From Ruminococcus sp. AM36-2AA (lineage in GTDB: Bacteria; Bacillota; Clostridia; Lachnospirales; Lachnospiraceae), in assembly GCF_003461955.1 (NCBI RefSeq), contig NZ_QTYB01000001.1, positions 178,332 through 242,331 of the forward strand: 64,000 nucleotides of DNA. Direction: 5' to 3'. Under the pieces are notes generated by a model. The model did not search any database, was not told where the DNA came from, and was given only the letters and a program-made list of their open reading frames with translations. Of the stretch, positions 54,244-62,672 are shown piece by piece. The position numbers and the translations under genes were made by a program. Numbering within the stretch: the stretch's first letter is position 1; each line of letters starts with the position of its first letter.

Positions 54244-54413
54244 TTGTGATTCCTCCCTCTTTTTTCGGAAATCCTCTGATTCTTATCTGTTTTGGATTTT
54301 CCGCTGTTTTTCAGGAAAATTATAGCACCGGCATTTTTTAATTTCCATAGATATTCCAGACAAAATCTCACATCTTATAAAAGAATACGTTCTTCCTGTC
54401 CGGCACATTTTTT

Positions 54414-55238
54414 TTAATGTTTCCCCAATTGCCAGAATGCCACCGCACTGGCTGCAGCCACATTCAATGAATCTACTCCATGGGCCATGGGAATGCATAC
54501 CGTATAGTCACAGTCCGCAATGGTCTCTGAGGCAAGTCCATCTCCTTCCGTCCCAAGAACAACCGCCAGTTTTTCTTCCGCCATCAGATGGGGATCGTCA
54601 ATATCAAAAGAATCCTCCTTCAGTGCCATGGCTGCGGTCTTAAATCCCATTGCCTTCAGCAGCCGGATGCCTTCGGTCTTCCACTCTGTCTTTTCATCAA
54701 AAAACGTCCATGGAATCTGAAATACAGTTCCCATGCTGACACGGATCGCACGGCGGTACAGGGGATTGCTGCATCCTGGCGTTAACAGCACCGCATCCAT
54801 TCCAAGAGCCGCCGCAGAACGAAAAATCGCGCCGATATTAGTAGGATTTACCACATTTTCCAGAACCGCGATCCTGCGGGCATTTTTGCAGATCTCATCA
54901 ATCCCCGGAAGTGCCGGCCGGTGCATGGCACAGAGCATTCCTCTTGTCAGCTTAAAACCGGTCAGCTGTGTCAGAACATCAAATTCTGCTGTATAAACCG
55001 GAATGTCTCCACATCGCCGGATCAGCTCCTTTGCTTCTCCCTCAATATTTTTATGTTCCACCAGAAAAGAAATCGGCTTACATCCGGAATCCAACGCCCG
55101 CTCAATAACTTTCGGGCTCTCCGCGATAAAGATTCCCTTCTCAGGCTCTGCCCGGTTCAAAAGCTGTATCTCGGAGATCCTGGCATATACATCCAACTCC
55201 GGTGCGTTAAAATCTGTGATTTCTATGATATTTGACAT
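54414..55238 (-). CDS. TrmH/SpoU family RNA methyltransferase
   Basis: 274 residues. N-terminal substrate-binding part (about 1-110) and C-terminal SPOUT knot: LENVVNPTNIGAIFRSAAAL, VLGTEGDGL and CIPMAHGVDSLNVAAASAVA. It methylates a ribose 2'-OH in rRNA or tRNA; target unknown. GGAGAAAACAATC ribosome binding site. Monocistronic. Confidence 0.93.
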   Translation of the reverse strand: MSNIIEITDFNAPELDVYARISEIQLLNRAEPEKGIFIAESPKVIERALDSGCKPISFLVEHKNIEGEAKELIRRCGDIPVYTAEFDVLTQLTGFKLTRGMLCAMHRPALPGIDEICKNARRIAVLENVVNPTNIGAIFRSAAALGMDAVLLTPGCSNPLYRRAIRVSMGTVFQIPWTFFDEKTEWKTEGIRLLKAMGFKTAAMALKEDSFDIDDPHLMAEEKLAVVLGTEGDGLASETIADCDYTVCIPMAHGVDSLNVAAASAVAFWQLGKH

Positions 55239-55305
55239 GATTGTTTTCTCCTGTTCTGTCTTCCTGTTTCTATCTGTTTATTGTAGCAGAATATCTTTAC
55301 AAAAG

Positions 55306-55338
55306 AAAGCCAGGTGTTATTTAACTCCACCTGGCTTT
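55306..55338 (-). terminator. Intrinsic terminator of the lipase-like gene
   Basis: AAAGCCAGGTG pairs with CACCTGGCTTT and runs into CTTTTG on the minus strand. Confidence 0.85.
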
Positions 55339-55369
55339 GCTATTACATATAAAACAGTTTGTTTCTTTT

Positions 55370-56176
55370 TCAGATCCGTACTTCCATCCACCGGATCATA
55401 TCCCCGATCACTTCGTCTTTACAGTATTCATTCAAAATCTCATGGAAAAGTCCGCCGTAGATCTTCATCTGTTTATCTTTTGATCCTGCTTCTTTAAAGA
55501 AATCATAGGTATCCTGTACACTTACCAGACCGTCTTTCTCACCGTGTGTCATAAGAACCGGATAATGAAACTCTGCTTTTTTCTCCTTGAACCAGTCAAG
55601 TCCGTCACAGATCGCATAGCATAAGCCTGCTGTAAAAGACTGTTTATTATATGGATCTTTTCCGTACCAGTCTACCACTTCCTGTACAGAGCATACACCG
55701 GAGCCCAGCTGATTGGTAAGACGTGTATGTACATCCATTCCTCCCGGCACTCCACGGATCAGATTTCCGTTATCTGCAGTCAGTGCACCGCTGGTAATGA
55801 TTCCCCGGAGCTTTTTGTCCGGATATTTGGCTCCATACAGAGAAACGGTAAATCCTCCCATGCTGTGTCCGAGAAGGAACACCGGAATATCCGGATTTTC
55901 TTCAATGGCCATATCCACCACTACATTGGTATCATCCAGAAGTTCATTAAAATCCGAATAAAAAGTCTCCTCACCTTCGGATCGTCCATGTCCTCTGTGA
56001 TCAAAACGGTAGGTACCGATTCCTACTTCATGAAGCTTCTCCGCAAAATAATCGTACCTGCCCTGATGCTCACAGAGACCGTGAACGATCACGATCACAG
56101 CCTTATTATCTGCTGCCGTTTCCTTTTTCAGATACAGTTTCGTTCCGTCAAACGATGTGATCATACTCTCACCCAT
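55370..56176 (-). CDS. Alpha/beta hydrolase, monoacylglycerol lipase-like
   Basis: 268 residues, cytoplasmic. VIVHGLCEHQGRYDYFAEKL, the nucleophile elbow LLGHSMGGFTVSL (Ser near 111), MTHGEKDGLVS (acid) and GLFHEILNE (His) make a complete triad. Homologues hydrolyse monoacylglycerols or lysophospholipids. AGGAGGTTTTTACT ribosome binding site sets ATG 56176. Confidence 0.9.
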   Translation of the reverse strand: MGESMITSFDGTKLYLKKETAADNKAVIVIVHGLCEHQGRYDYFAEKLHEVGIGTYRFDHRGHGRSEGEETFYSDFNELLDDTNVVVDMAIEENPDIPVFLLGHSMGGFTVSLYGAKYPDKKLRGIITSGALTADNGNLIRGVPGGMDVHTRLTNQLGSGVCSVQEVVDWYGKDPYNKQSFTAGLCYAICDGLDWFKEKKAEFHYPVLMTHGEKDGLVSVQDTYDFFKEAGSKDKQMKIYGGLFHEILNEYCKDEVIGDMIRWMEVRI

Positions 56177-56337
56177 AGTAAAAACCTCCTTTTTCCTGCT
56201 GTAAGATACGCATCCCCATTATACGTCTCACGCTGTCTTATAGATTTATCATACCATGAAATCTGTATTTTGATAACCCCTGATTCCAATTATCAGCAAT
56301 TATATATTTTTTATGGTAAATAGTAATAAATAAAGCA

Positions 56338-56366
56338 TTGACACATTCTGTTCTCTGAACTATAAT
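56338..56366 (+). promoter_or_regulatory. Consensus sigma-A promoter of the cyanase gene
   Basis: TTGACA, exactly 17 bp, TATAAT. A full consensus promoter predicts very strong initiation near 56373, so regulation downstream of initiation is likely. Confidence 0.9.
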
Positions 56367-56376
56367 TGTTTTGTAC

Positions 56377-56410
56377 AGCGAGGTACCTTTTTAAGGCATC
56401 TCGTTTTTTT
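56377..56410 (+). terminator. Leader terminator (attenuator) ahead of the cyanase gene
   Basis: CGAGGTACCTT pairs with AAGGCATCTCG (with wobble and mismatch) and is followed by seven T. It starts about 5 bases after the predicted transcription start and lies 36 bp before the cyanase start codon, so most transcripts should stop unless it is relieved. Confidence 0.8.
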
Positions 56411-56446
56411 GTTATATACAATTATTTATTTAAGGAGGAATCTATT

Positions 56447-56926
56447 ATGACACCAATGAATAACGCTGATTATCTTACCCGGCTGGAACATGCTGACGAA
56501 CTGGAAGCTTTAAAAGCAGCAAAAAAAGCTTCCGGGCTGACTTACGAACAATTAGCCGAACTCATAGGAGTCAATAAAGTATGGCTCGCTTCTGTATTTG
56601 AAGGACAGCAGTATGTTCCGGAAGAATATACCCTGAAACTTGCAGAAGCGCTTAAAATCAGTCCATCCGCTACTGCATTTCTCAACAGCCATCCGTATAA
56701 AGGAAATACTGATCCGATTCTTTACCGGCTTCATGAAGTCATTGATACTTACGGTCCCGCTATCAAAGATATCATTCATGAACAGGGCGGAAACGCCATC
56801 ATGAGTGCCATTGATTTCGGTCTGGATGTAGATGTGACCGAAGACGCGGAAGGAAATCACCGTGTTATCATTAAATTCGATGGTAAACTTCTTCCTTATG
56901 CTAAAAAGGGAAAATATCCGTGGTAG
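56447..56926 (+). CDS. cynS: Cyanate hydratase (cyanase)
   Basis: 159 residues (family about 156). N-terminal HTH-like domain (LTYEQLAELIGVNKVWLASV) and C-terminal catalytic domain; the active-site Arg94, Glu97 and Ser120 match E. coli Arg96, Glu99 and Ser122. It converts cyanate and bicarbonate to ammonia and CO2. AAGGAGGAATCTATT sets ATG 56447. Neither a cynR regulator nor a carbonic anhydrase gene lies beside it; it has its own promoter and leader terminator. Confidence 0.95.
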   Translation: MTPMNNADYLTRLEHADELEALKAAKKASGLTYEQLAELIGVNKVWLASVFEGQQYVPEEYTLKLAEALKISPSATAFLNSHPYKGNTDPILYRLHEVIDTYGPAIKDIIHEQGGNAIMSAIDFGLDVDVTEDAEGNHRVIIKFDGKLLPYAKKGKYPW

Positions 56927-56930
56927 GAAC

Positions 56931-56972
56931 AAAAACGCCAGTTTCGAGTTAATTTGAAACTGGCGTTTTTTT
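56931..56972. terminator. Bidirectional terminator between cynS and the Na/Pi gene
   Basis: AAAACGCCAGTTTC pairs with GAAACTGGCGTTTT, with A and T runs on both sides. Confidence 0.92.
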
Positions 56973-56980
56973 GCAAATCT

Positions 56981-58789
56981 TTATTCTACTTCTTCCGGCT
57001 CCATGCTGAGCACATGACCTTCCTGATTTTCGATATCGTATTTCTGTCCGTACTCCTTGAAGTACTGATAATATTCCACACTGTTGGTCGGATAAATCTT
57101 GGAATCATGGATATGAAGATCCGAACCGGTTTCTCCACTCTTCATAAGCGCAACCATAGCACTTGCACAGTGCGTTGCGATACGGCCAAAACTGTTCAGG
57201 ATATCACTGAACACCGTTCCTTCTTCCAGTCCGCATTTGCCCTGACTCAGGCGCTCTGCGTGGCGCATTTTCAGCATATCACAAAGTCCTGTGATCACAG
57301 CTCCCAGAGGTGCTACTCTCTGTGCCATTTCCTTATCATCTTTCATAAAAGCATTGCAGGTTATGTTGATATCCTCACGGACCGCTTCCATAACAACATT
57401 CAGCTCATCCCAGGCTTCCTGAGAAAAATTCGTGTGATTATCATGCATCTCGCTGGACATATGTGCAATATAAGAAGCATGATCACCAATACGCTCAAAG
57501 TCATTGATCGTATGCAGATACAGAGAAGTCTGTCTTGTCTGTGCAGAATTCATCTCTCTCTTGGTCAGCTGGATCAGATATTCTCCAAGACGACTTTCAT
57601 ACTTGTCGATCAGATCCTCTTTTCGCTGAACCTTATCGTATTTATCCTGCTGATAGTCATTCAGAAGATTCATAGCTCTGTTGACATTTTTGCGGAGTTT
57701 CTTGGACATTCCGTTCATTACACGGTGGCACTGTGCGATGGCAAGGGCCGGGTAATTCAGAAGACGCTCCTCCAGAAGATCAAAGTCCGCCTCATCTTCC
57801 AAGTCCTCTTTGTTATCCTTCACAAGCCAGCATACCAGCTTCTCGATCTTTGGAATGAACGGGAACAGCACGATAACTGTTGCCAGACGGAAGACTGTGT
57901 TCAGAAGGGCGATCGCTACCGGTGTCATCGTCATATCCATAAATGTAAAATGTACAAATGCATTCACTGTGTAGAAGATCACAGACCACATGATAAGACC
58001 AAACAGATCATTGATCAGATACACAAGAGCAGTTCTCTTACCGTTCTTATTTGCACCAATCGCAGAAATAAGGACCGGACATGCAGCACCGACACCAATA
58101 CCAAGAACGATTGGAAACGCACTTGCAAATGTCAGGATTCCGGTTACAGACAGCGCCTGAAGTACACCGACTGTTGCAGATGCGCTCTGCAGTACCGCGG
58201 TAAATGCAATACCAACCAGGATACCTGCGATCGGATTGGAAAACATAGTCAGCATCTTGATAAATACCGGGCTCTCACGCAGTGGGGATACCGCACCACT
58301 CATCATCTGCATACCTGTCATCAGGATTGCAAAACCAAGCATGATATTTCCTACATTCTTATGTAAGGTTCGCTTACAGAACATGCGGAAAATAATGCCA
58401 ACAACTGCCACAACAGCTGAAATTGTTGCTGTGGAAAGAATACTTGCGATACCATTGGATCCTTCGATATAAGAAAGACATAAGATCCAGCCGGTGATAC
58501 TGGTTCCGATATTCGCTCCCATGATGATACCGATCGCCTGTTTCAGCTTCATCATACCGGAGTTTACAAAACCGATTACCATAACTGTCGTCGCGGAAGA
58601 CGACTGGATCACACTGGTAACACCAGTGCCAAGTGCGACACCCTTCAGTGGAGTATTGGTCATCTTATAGAGAAACGCTTCGAGCTTATTTCCAGCTGCC
58701 AGCTTCAGACCATCGCCCATTAAGGACATTCCAAACAAAAATAATGATACTCCACACAACAAAGATAAGATCATTGAAAAAATTGCCAT
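56981..58789 (-). CDS. Na+/phosphate cotransporter family protein with PhoU domain
   Basis: 602 residues from ATG 58789 (AAAGGAG, 6-base spacing), chosen over ATG 58807. Two Na/Pi cotransporter repeats with the QSSSATTVMVIGFV and QSASATVGVLQALS motifs, eight or so membrane segments, then a cytoplasmic PhoU-like helical domain (about 340-560). It probably takes up phosphate with Na+. Monocistronic, followed by a terminator. Confidence 0.92.
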   Translation of the reverse strand: MAIFSMILSLLCGVSLFLFGMSLMGDGLKLAAGNKLEAFLYKMTNTPLKGVALGTGVTSVIQSSSATTVMVIGFVNSGMMKLKQAIGIIMGANIGTSITGWILCLSYIEGSNGIASILSTATISAVVAVVGIIFRMFCKRTLHKNVGNIMLGFAILMTGMQMMSGAVSPLRESPVFIKMLTMFSNPIAGILVGIAFTAVLQSASATVGVLQALSVTGILTFASAFPIVLGIGVGAACPVLISAIGANKNGKRTALVYLINDLFGLIMWSVIFYTVNAFVHFTFMDMTMTPVAIALLNTVFRLATVIVLFPFIPKIEKLVCWLVKDNKEDLEDEADFDLLEERLLNYPALAIAQCHRVMNGMSKKLRKNVNRAMNLLNDYQQDKYDKVQRKEDLIDKYESRLGEYLIQLTKREMNSAQTRQTSLYLHTINDFERIGDHASYIAHMSSEMHDNHTNFSQEAWDELNVVMEAVREDINITCNAFMKDDKEMAQRVAPLGAVITGLCDMLKMRHAERLSQGKCGLEEGTVFSDILNSFGRIATHCASAMVALMKSGETGSDLHIHDSKIYPTNSVEYYQYFKEYGQKYDIENQEGHVLSMEPEEVE

Positions 58790-58850
58790 AATTTTCTCCT
58801 TTGTCATACTCGCTTCCTGTCAGCATCTGCCAGGAGCCGTGTTATCCCGA

Positions 58851-58868
58851 AAATGTAATTTTACATTT
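58851..58868. promoter_or_regulatory. 18-bp palindrome in the Na/Pi gene leader
   Basis: AAATGTAATTTTACATTT has 8 of 9 matching pairs. It lies 62 bp before the start codon, probably downstream of a TTGTAA-17-CATAAT promoter-like pair near 58913. It may be an operator or an mRNA hairpin. Nothing else was recognised in the 323-bp gap apart from the terminator at its far end. Confidence 0.4.
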
Positions 58869-59052
58869 CCTTAATCTGGATTTTTCTTATTTTTAACATT
58901 TTCCCATTTATTATGCCACATCGCTTCCCATATTACAACAACTGATTTATTTCAAAAATAAAAAAAATTTGAAGACTGTCCTTTGATTTTCAAAAGTCAG
59001 CCTTCAATCTGAGTATTTTTGAGTAATTATTCACAAAATTTATGCCATATAG

Positions 59053-59099
59053 AAAAAACAGCTCCACGATATTTGTTCCATATCGCAAAGCTGTTTTTA
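59053..59099 (-). terminator. Intrinsic terminator of the secreted-protein gene
   Basis: AAAACAGCT faces AGCTGTTTT, with GATAT/ATATC pairing inside and a T run on the minus strand. Confidence 0.85.
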
Positions 59100-59112
59100 T
59101 TATTTTTGAGAA

Positions 59113-59724
59113 TTATTTTGTTGTGTCTGCTTTCGCATCGGCAATAACTGAGAAGTAGCAAAGATCATCTAATGCAACTTTGAGTGTTTTATTCTCTTTA
59201 TCAACACTGATCGGATCTACAACTGACCACTCATTTTTCTCTGCGTTATAGCATAACAACTGAATGTTCTCCATGTCATCTGTGATGCTTGGGATAGAAA
59301 TTTCAACCTCATATTTGCCATCTGCATTCTTTTCAGCTCTGGTAGCATCAAGAACTTTAAACTGTGTAAAGCCTGTAACGAAATCTTTTCCGTCAAGTTT
59401 CTCGATTACTTCCTCAAGTTTTGCTTTCAGAGTTTCATCTTTCTCATCTGTTGCAAGAGCCTTCAGAACATCGATGAATTCAGGCATATCCATTTTGCCT
59501 TCTCCAACTTTCTGGAATGCTTCTGCAATTGTCGGATACTTCTGCTGAAGATCCTTAACTCCTTCTGTATCTTCGATCTTCTGAATGATCTCATAGATCT
59601 GAGACTGCTCCTGGCTTACCGTAACATCCTTAGTACGACTTCCGTCTGCGCTGACACAAAAAGCACATCCTACACTGAGAACTGCTGCTAACGCAAGTGC
59701 CATGAATTTCTTTGCAATTTTCAT
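59113..59724 (-). CDS. Secreted protein of unknown function
   Basis: 203 residues from ATG 59724 (AAAGGAGAGGTGC ribosome binding site). Signal peptide KIAKKFMALALAAVLSVG with cleavage near VSADG; no lipobox in the right place. A helical Glu/Lys-rich middle and a beta-rich C-terminal part with IQLLCYNAEKNEWSVV and CYFSVIAD. It lies at the downstream end of the polysaccharide locus. No family was recognised. Confidence 0.8.
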   Translation of the reverse strand: MKIAKKFMALALAAVLSVGCAFCVSADGSRTKDVTVSQEQSQIYEIIQKIEDTEGVKDLQQKYPTIAEAFQKVGEGKMDMPEFIDVLKALATDEKDETLKAKLEEVIEKLDGKDFVTGFTQFKVLDATRAEKNADGKYEVEISIPSITDDMENIQLLCYNAEKNEWSVVDPISVDKENKTLKVALDDLCYFSVIADAKADTTK

Positions 59725-59819
59725 AATGCACCTCTCCTTTTGAGTGAAATATTTAGATAATAGCACTTTCTGTACTATCAATCTCTTAGATATAATAATA
59801 AATCAAACTGAAAAAAATA

Positions 59820-60845
59820 TCAATCATTTTTCTCATAAAACATGGAAATAATCATTTCTGTCAATGCATCTTCATCAATATGATATTCATCAAAATTCTC
59901 TCCTTCAGTTCCCTGTCCCGGAACTGTCTGAGTATCGGAAATACCATTCTGTGAAGCAACGAGAAGTTTTGCAAAAACATCATTTCCCATACTGGTTACT
60001 GTATAATCTTTAATACTGCTGTAAAGATCAGCAACGAATCCGGCATTTTGACTCGCCTCATCCTGGCATTTTTTCAACAGAGCCTGAATATAAGTTTTCT
60101 GACGTTCCTGTCTTACAAGTGCACTCTGACTCTTTTTTGTATCACGATAGTGTACAAACTGCTCTGCATTTTCACCTGTCAATGTTACGGTTGAACCTTC
60201 TTTAAAATCCGGATTCACATCCTCAAGACTGCTATCTGGTACTGTAATCTCCACACCACCTACAAAATCTGTCAGAGCCGCAATTCCGTCCATATTCATA
60301 GAACAGTATCCCTGGATCGGGACACCATCCAGCATATTGGAAACTGCTGTTTTCATAAGCTCACAGCTTTTCTGTTTTCCATCGCCATACGCATACTGGA
60401 TATTAATATGATCGGTAGTCATACCAAGACTTTTTCCACTTGGATTGAATACTTCAATTTTTGTCATGGAATCTCTTGGAATAAACAGAACTTTCAGTTG
60501 CTCTGTTGCTCTGTCCATGGAAACCAGAAAAATGGAATCCGCCTGACCGGCATCTTTCTGAGATTCATATGTATCAACATTTTCTCTGGTATCAATTCCC
60601 ATAAACAGGTAGTTACTCAAATGGTCATTATATTTGTAAGTGCTTCCCTGATACTCTATGGTATCTGCGTCATTCTGTGTCTGACTTCGTTCTGCCTGAC
60701 CGGAAACTTTCATTTCGGATTCTGTTTTTGTCTGTTTCCAAAGATAATATACGCCGACAAAAACAGCTGCCAGAATAATTATTATGATCAGCACAGTCAG
60801 ATATATTTTTCTCTGATGTGCAGTGTTTCTTCCTGAATTCTTCAT
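59820..60845 (-). CDS. LytR-CpsA-Psr (LCP) family ligase
   Basis: 341 residues, type II membrane protein: one N-terminal helix (LTVLIIIIILAAVFVGVYYL) and an extracellular LCP domain starting with YLFMGIDTRENVDTYESQ, then VLFIPRDSMTKI, NIQYAYG, HYRDTKKSQSALVRQERQK. The arginines and aspartates of the pyrophosphate site are present. LCP proteins attach capsule or teichoic acid to peptidoglycan. Here it closes the Wzz-kinase-SGNH operon. Confidence 0.92.
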   Translation of the reverse strand: MKNSGRNTAHQRKIYLTVLIIIIILAAVFVGVYYLWKQTKTESEMKVSGQAERSQTQNDADTIEYQGSTYKYNDHLSNYLFMGIDTRENVDTYESQKDAGQADSIFLVSMDRATEQLKVLFIPRDSMTKIEVFNPSGKSLGMTTDHINIQYAYGDGKQKSCELMKTAVSNMLDGVPIQGYCSMNMDGIAALTDFVGGVEITVPDSSLEDVNPDFKEGSTVTLTGENAEQFVHYRDTKKSQSALVRQERQKTYIQALLKKCQDEASQNAGFVADLYSSIKDYTVTSMGNDVFAKLLVASQNGISDTQTVPGQGTEGENFDEYHIDEDALTEMIISMFYEKND

Positions 60846-60903
60846 TTCCTATCCTTCAGTCTTATTCCATGGATATCCATAAAACAAATTCTTCGCCTGT
60901 ATC

Positions 60904-61986
60904 TTAATTTTTGCTGATATAATTTAATTCTTCCAGTTTTTGGAGGATTGCCTCAGCCATTGCCTGCTGTGCTTCCTTTGTGGATGCAGGCTGTGGTGTC
61001 ACAGATGCCAGGCTGATATAATGTTCTCCCCATTTCTGACTGAGCACCTGATCCAAAGCATCTGATGTCACAGTGCCATCCATTGGTCTGGTTCCCACTA
61101 CAAGGAATTCTTCCTTATCCTGGAATGTATTCAAAATATTCTCCTGCTGCTCTGCAAGTTCGGCCGGGTCATGATTCCAGCCACCATAATATCCCATAAA
61201 AATAACCGGGATACAGTCCAAATCATTTCTGGTTGTCTCTTCTTCTGTCAGGTCACGGATTCCAGTTTCTGTTACATTCAGCTGTGCACCATTAGCAGCC
61301 TGCTGATGTTTGGTGATATATCCCTGGATCGTATCGTCACTTACTCCCGCCATTTTCATCATGGAAAGAGTTCCACCACCCTGAAGCGTTTTATTGATCA
61401 CGGTAAGGTTGCTGTATCCATTCTCTGTGAGAAGTTTCTGAAGTACTGCCATATAGGAATAGGTATTTGATTCCTCTCCATTGATCAGATCATCTCCCCA
61501 GCACACAATACCTGAAATTTCTTTTTTTGTGTCTGCGGTATCAGCTGCTGTTTCATCCGTGCTGTCTGTACTATCCGCAGATTCTGTTGTATCAGAATCA
61601 GTTGCTGCATTTGCTTTTTTGTCATCTGCCTTATCGCTGCTGTCTGCTGAATCCGCATCGGACTTAGCATCTACACTGTCAGAAGACTTTGAACTATCAT
61701 CTGCCGCCCCGTCTTCTTTCTCCAGCTGTGAAGCGTGTTCTTTTACAGCCTCATAATCTTCAATGCCCTTCTGCTCACTTCCGGCAAGCTTTTCCAGACG
61801 ATGTGCTTCCGCTTTTTCAGATTCACGGCTCATCATAAAAATAGAGCCAAGAACTCCGATCAGCAAAATACAGATGATTGCCAACAGTATATTAAGTTTT
61901 TTACTGTTTCTTTTATTTCCGTTCACTTTTTCCCAGCTTTCTTTTTTATTTATTCTCTTCTTCCGCCCGACGGTAATATTCTCCAT
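60904..61986 (-). CDS. SGNH-hydrolase-like membrane protein, nucleophile position Asp
   Basis: Up to 360 residues. A short cytoplasmic start, one membrane helix (LNILLAIICILLIGVLGSIF), a long Ser/Asp/Ala/Thr-rich linker (about 75-155), then an SGNH-like domain: IVCWGDDLINGEESNTY, TLQGGGTLSM, PVIFMGYYGGWNHDP, VGTRPMDG. Related family members read WGDS at the first block; here the Ser is Asp, so catalysis is in doubt. ATG 61986 overlaps the kinase gene by 41 bp and lacks a good ribosome binding site; GTG 61926 is an alternative. Presumed role in polysaccharide modification or assembly. Confidence 0.72.
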   Translation of the reverse strand: MENITVGRKKRINKKESWEKVNGNKRNSKKLNILLAIICILLIGVLGSIFMMSRESEKAEAHRLEKLAGSEQKGIEDYEAVKEHASQLEKEDGAADDSSKSSDSVDAKSDADSADSSDKADDKKANAATDSDTTESADSTDSTDETAADTADTKKEISGIVCWGDDLINGEESNTYSYMAVLQKLLTENGYSNLTVINKTLQGGGTLSMMKMAGVSDDTIQGYITKHQQAANGAQLNVTETGIRDLTEEETTRNDLDCIPVIFMGYYGGWNHDPAELAEQQENILNTFQDKEEFLVVGTRPMDGTVTSDALDQVLSQKWGEHYISLASVTPQPASTKEAQQAMAEAILQKLEELNYISKN

Positions 61987-62650
61987 AATGTTTGTAATAG
62001 GAGGAATAATATTTATCCGCTTTCGTGTCGATCTTATTCATAACTGCACCAAGAATCTGACAGCCGCTTCTTTCAAGCTGTGAAAGTGCTCTCTGTGCAT
62101 CTTTATATCTGACATTTCCCGGCTCGATCAGGAAAACAGCACCATCACAATATCTTCCGATCACTGCCGCATCAACAACAGTTCCAATTGGCGGAGTGTC
62201 GATCAATATGTAACTGTAATATTCACGGACCTTCTTCAGAAAAACCTGAAAGACATTTTCACTGAGTAAGCCTGACGGGTTCGGTGCAGAAGGACCACCA
62301 AAAATGATATCCATATTCTCAAAATTGGTTTCATAAATAATATCATTGATATTTGCCTGTCCACTTAAGAACTGAGAAAGACCCCGTACCTCTTCTTCAA
62401 CCCCGAGACGGCCTACATAAGCGGTTTTACGGATATCCGCATCCAGAAGAAGTACCTTCTTTCCGATACTTCCAAGTTCCTGTGCAAGACTTAAAACAAC
62501 ATCACTCTTTCCCTCATTTGGAAAACAGCTTGTGATCAGAATTGTCTTTATGCTCTGGCCGGACAGCTGAATATTCGTACGCAGCGTTTTGATCGCTTCG
62601 TTATAGTAATAATTATTTTTACGTTTATCTGTTAACGTGATTTTCTTCAT
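61946..62650 (-). CDS. Bacterial tyrosine kinase (CpsD/CapB type)
   Basis: 234 residues. Walker A-like FPNEGKSDVVLSLA (Thr after GKS replaced by Asp), Walker A' LLLDADIRK, Walker B ILIDTPPIG, and a C-terminal tyrosine cluster YYSSYYKHYGEYYRR for autophosphorylation. With the adjacent Wzz activator it controls polysaccharide chain length and export. GGAGGAATCTGAACA sets ATG 62650. Confidence 0.92.
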   Translation of the reverse strand: MKKITLTDKRKNNYYYNEAIKTLRTNIQLSGQSIKTILITSCFPNEGKSDVVLSLAQELGSIGKKVLLLDADIRKTAYVGRLGVEEEVRGLSQFLSGQANINDIIYETNFENMDIIFGGPSAPNPSGLLSENVFQVFLKKVREYYSYILIDTPPIGTVVDAAVIGRYCDGAVFLIEPGNVRYKDAQRALSQLERSGCQILGAVMNKIDTKADKYYSSYYKHYGEYYRRAEEENK

Positions 62651-62672
62651 TGTTCAGATTCCTCCATTTGCT

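Noticed and set aside
56954-58366. A 470-codon open frame on the plus strand opposite the Na/Pi cotransporter
   Set aside because: Antisense shadow with unnatural composition; the minus strand has both QSSSAT-type motifs and a PhoU domain.
58960-59020. Imperfect inverted repeat TTGAAGACTG.../...CAGCCTTCAA taken as a terminator
   Set aside because: The stem has several mismatches and no clear T run; the better terminator is at 59053-59099.
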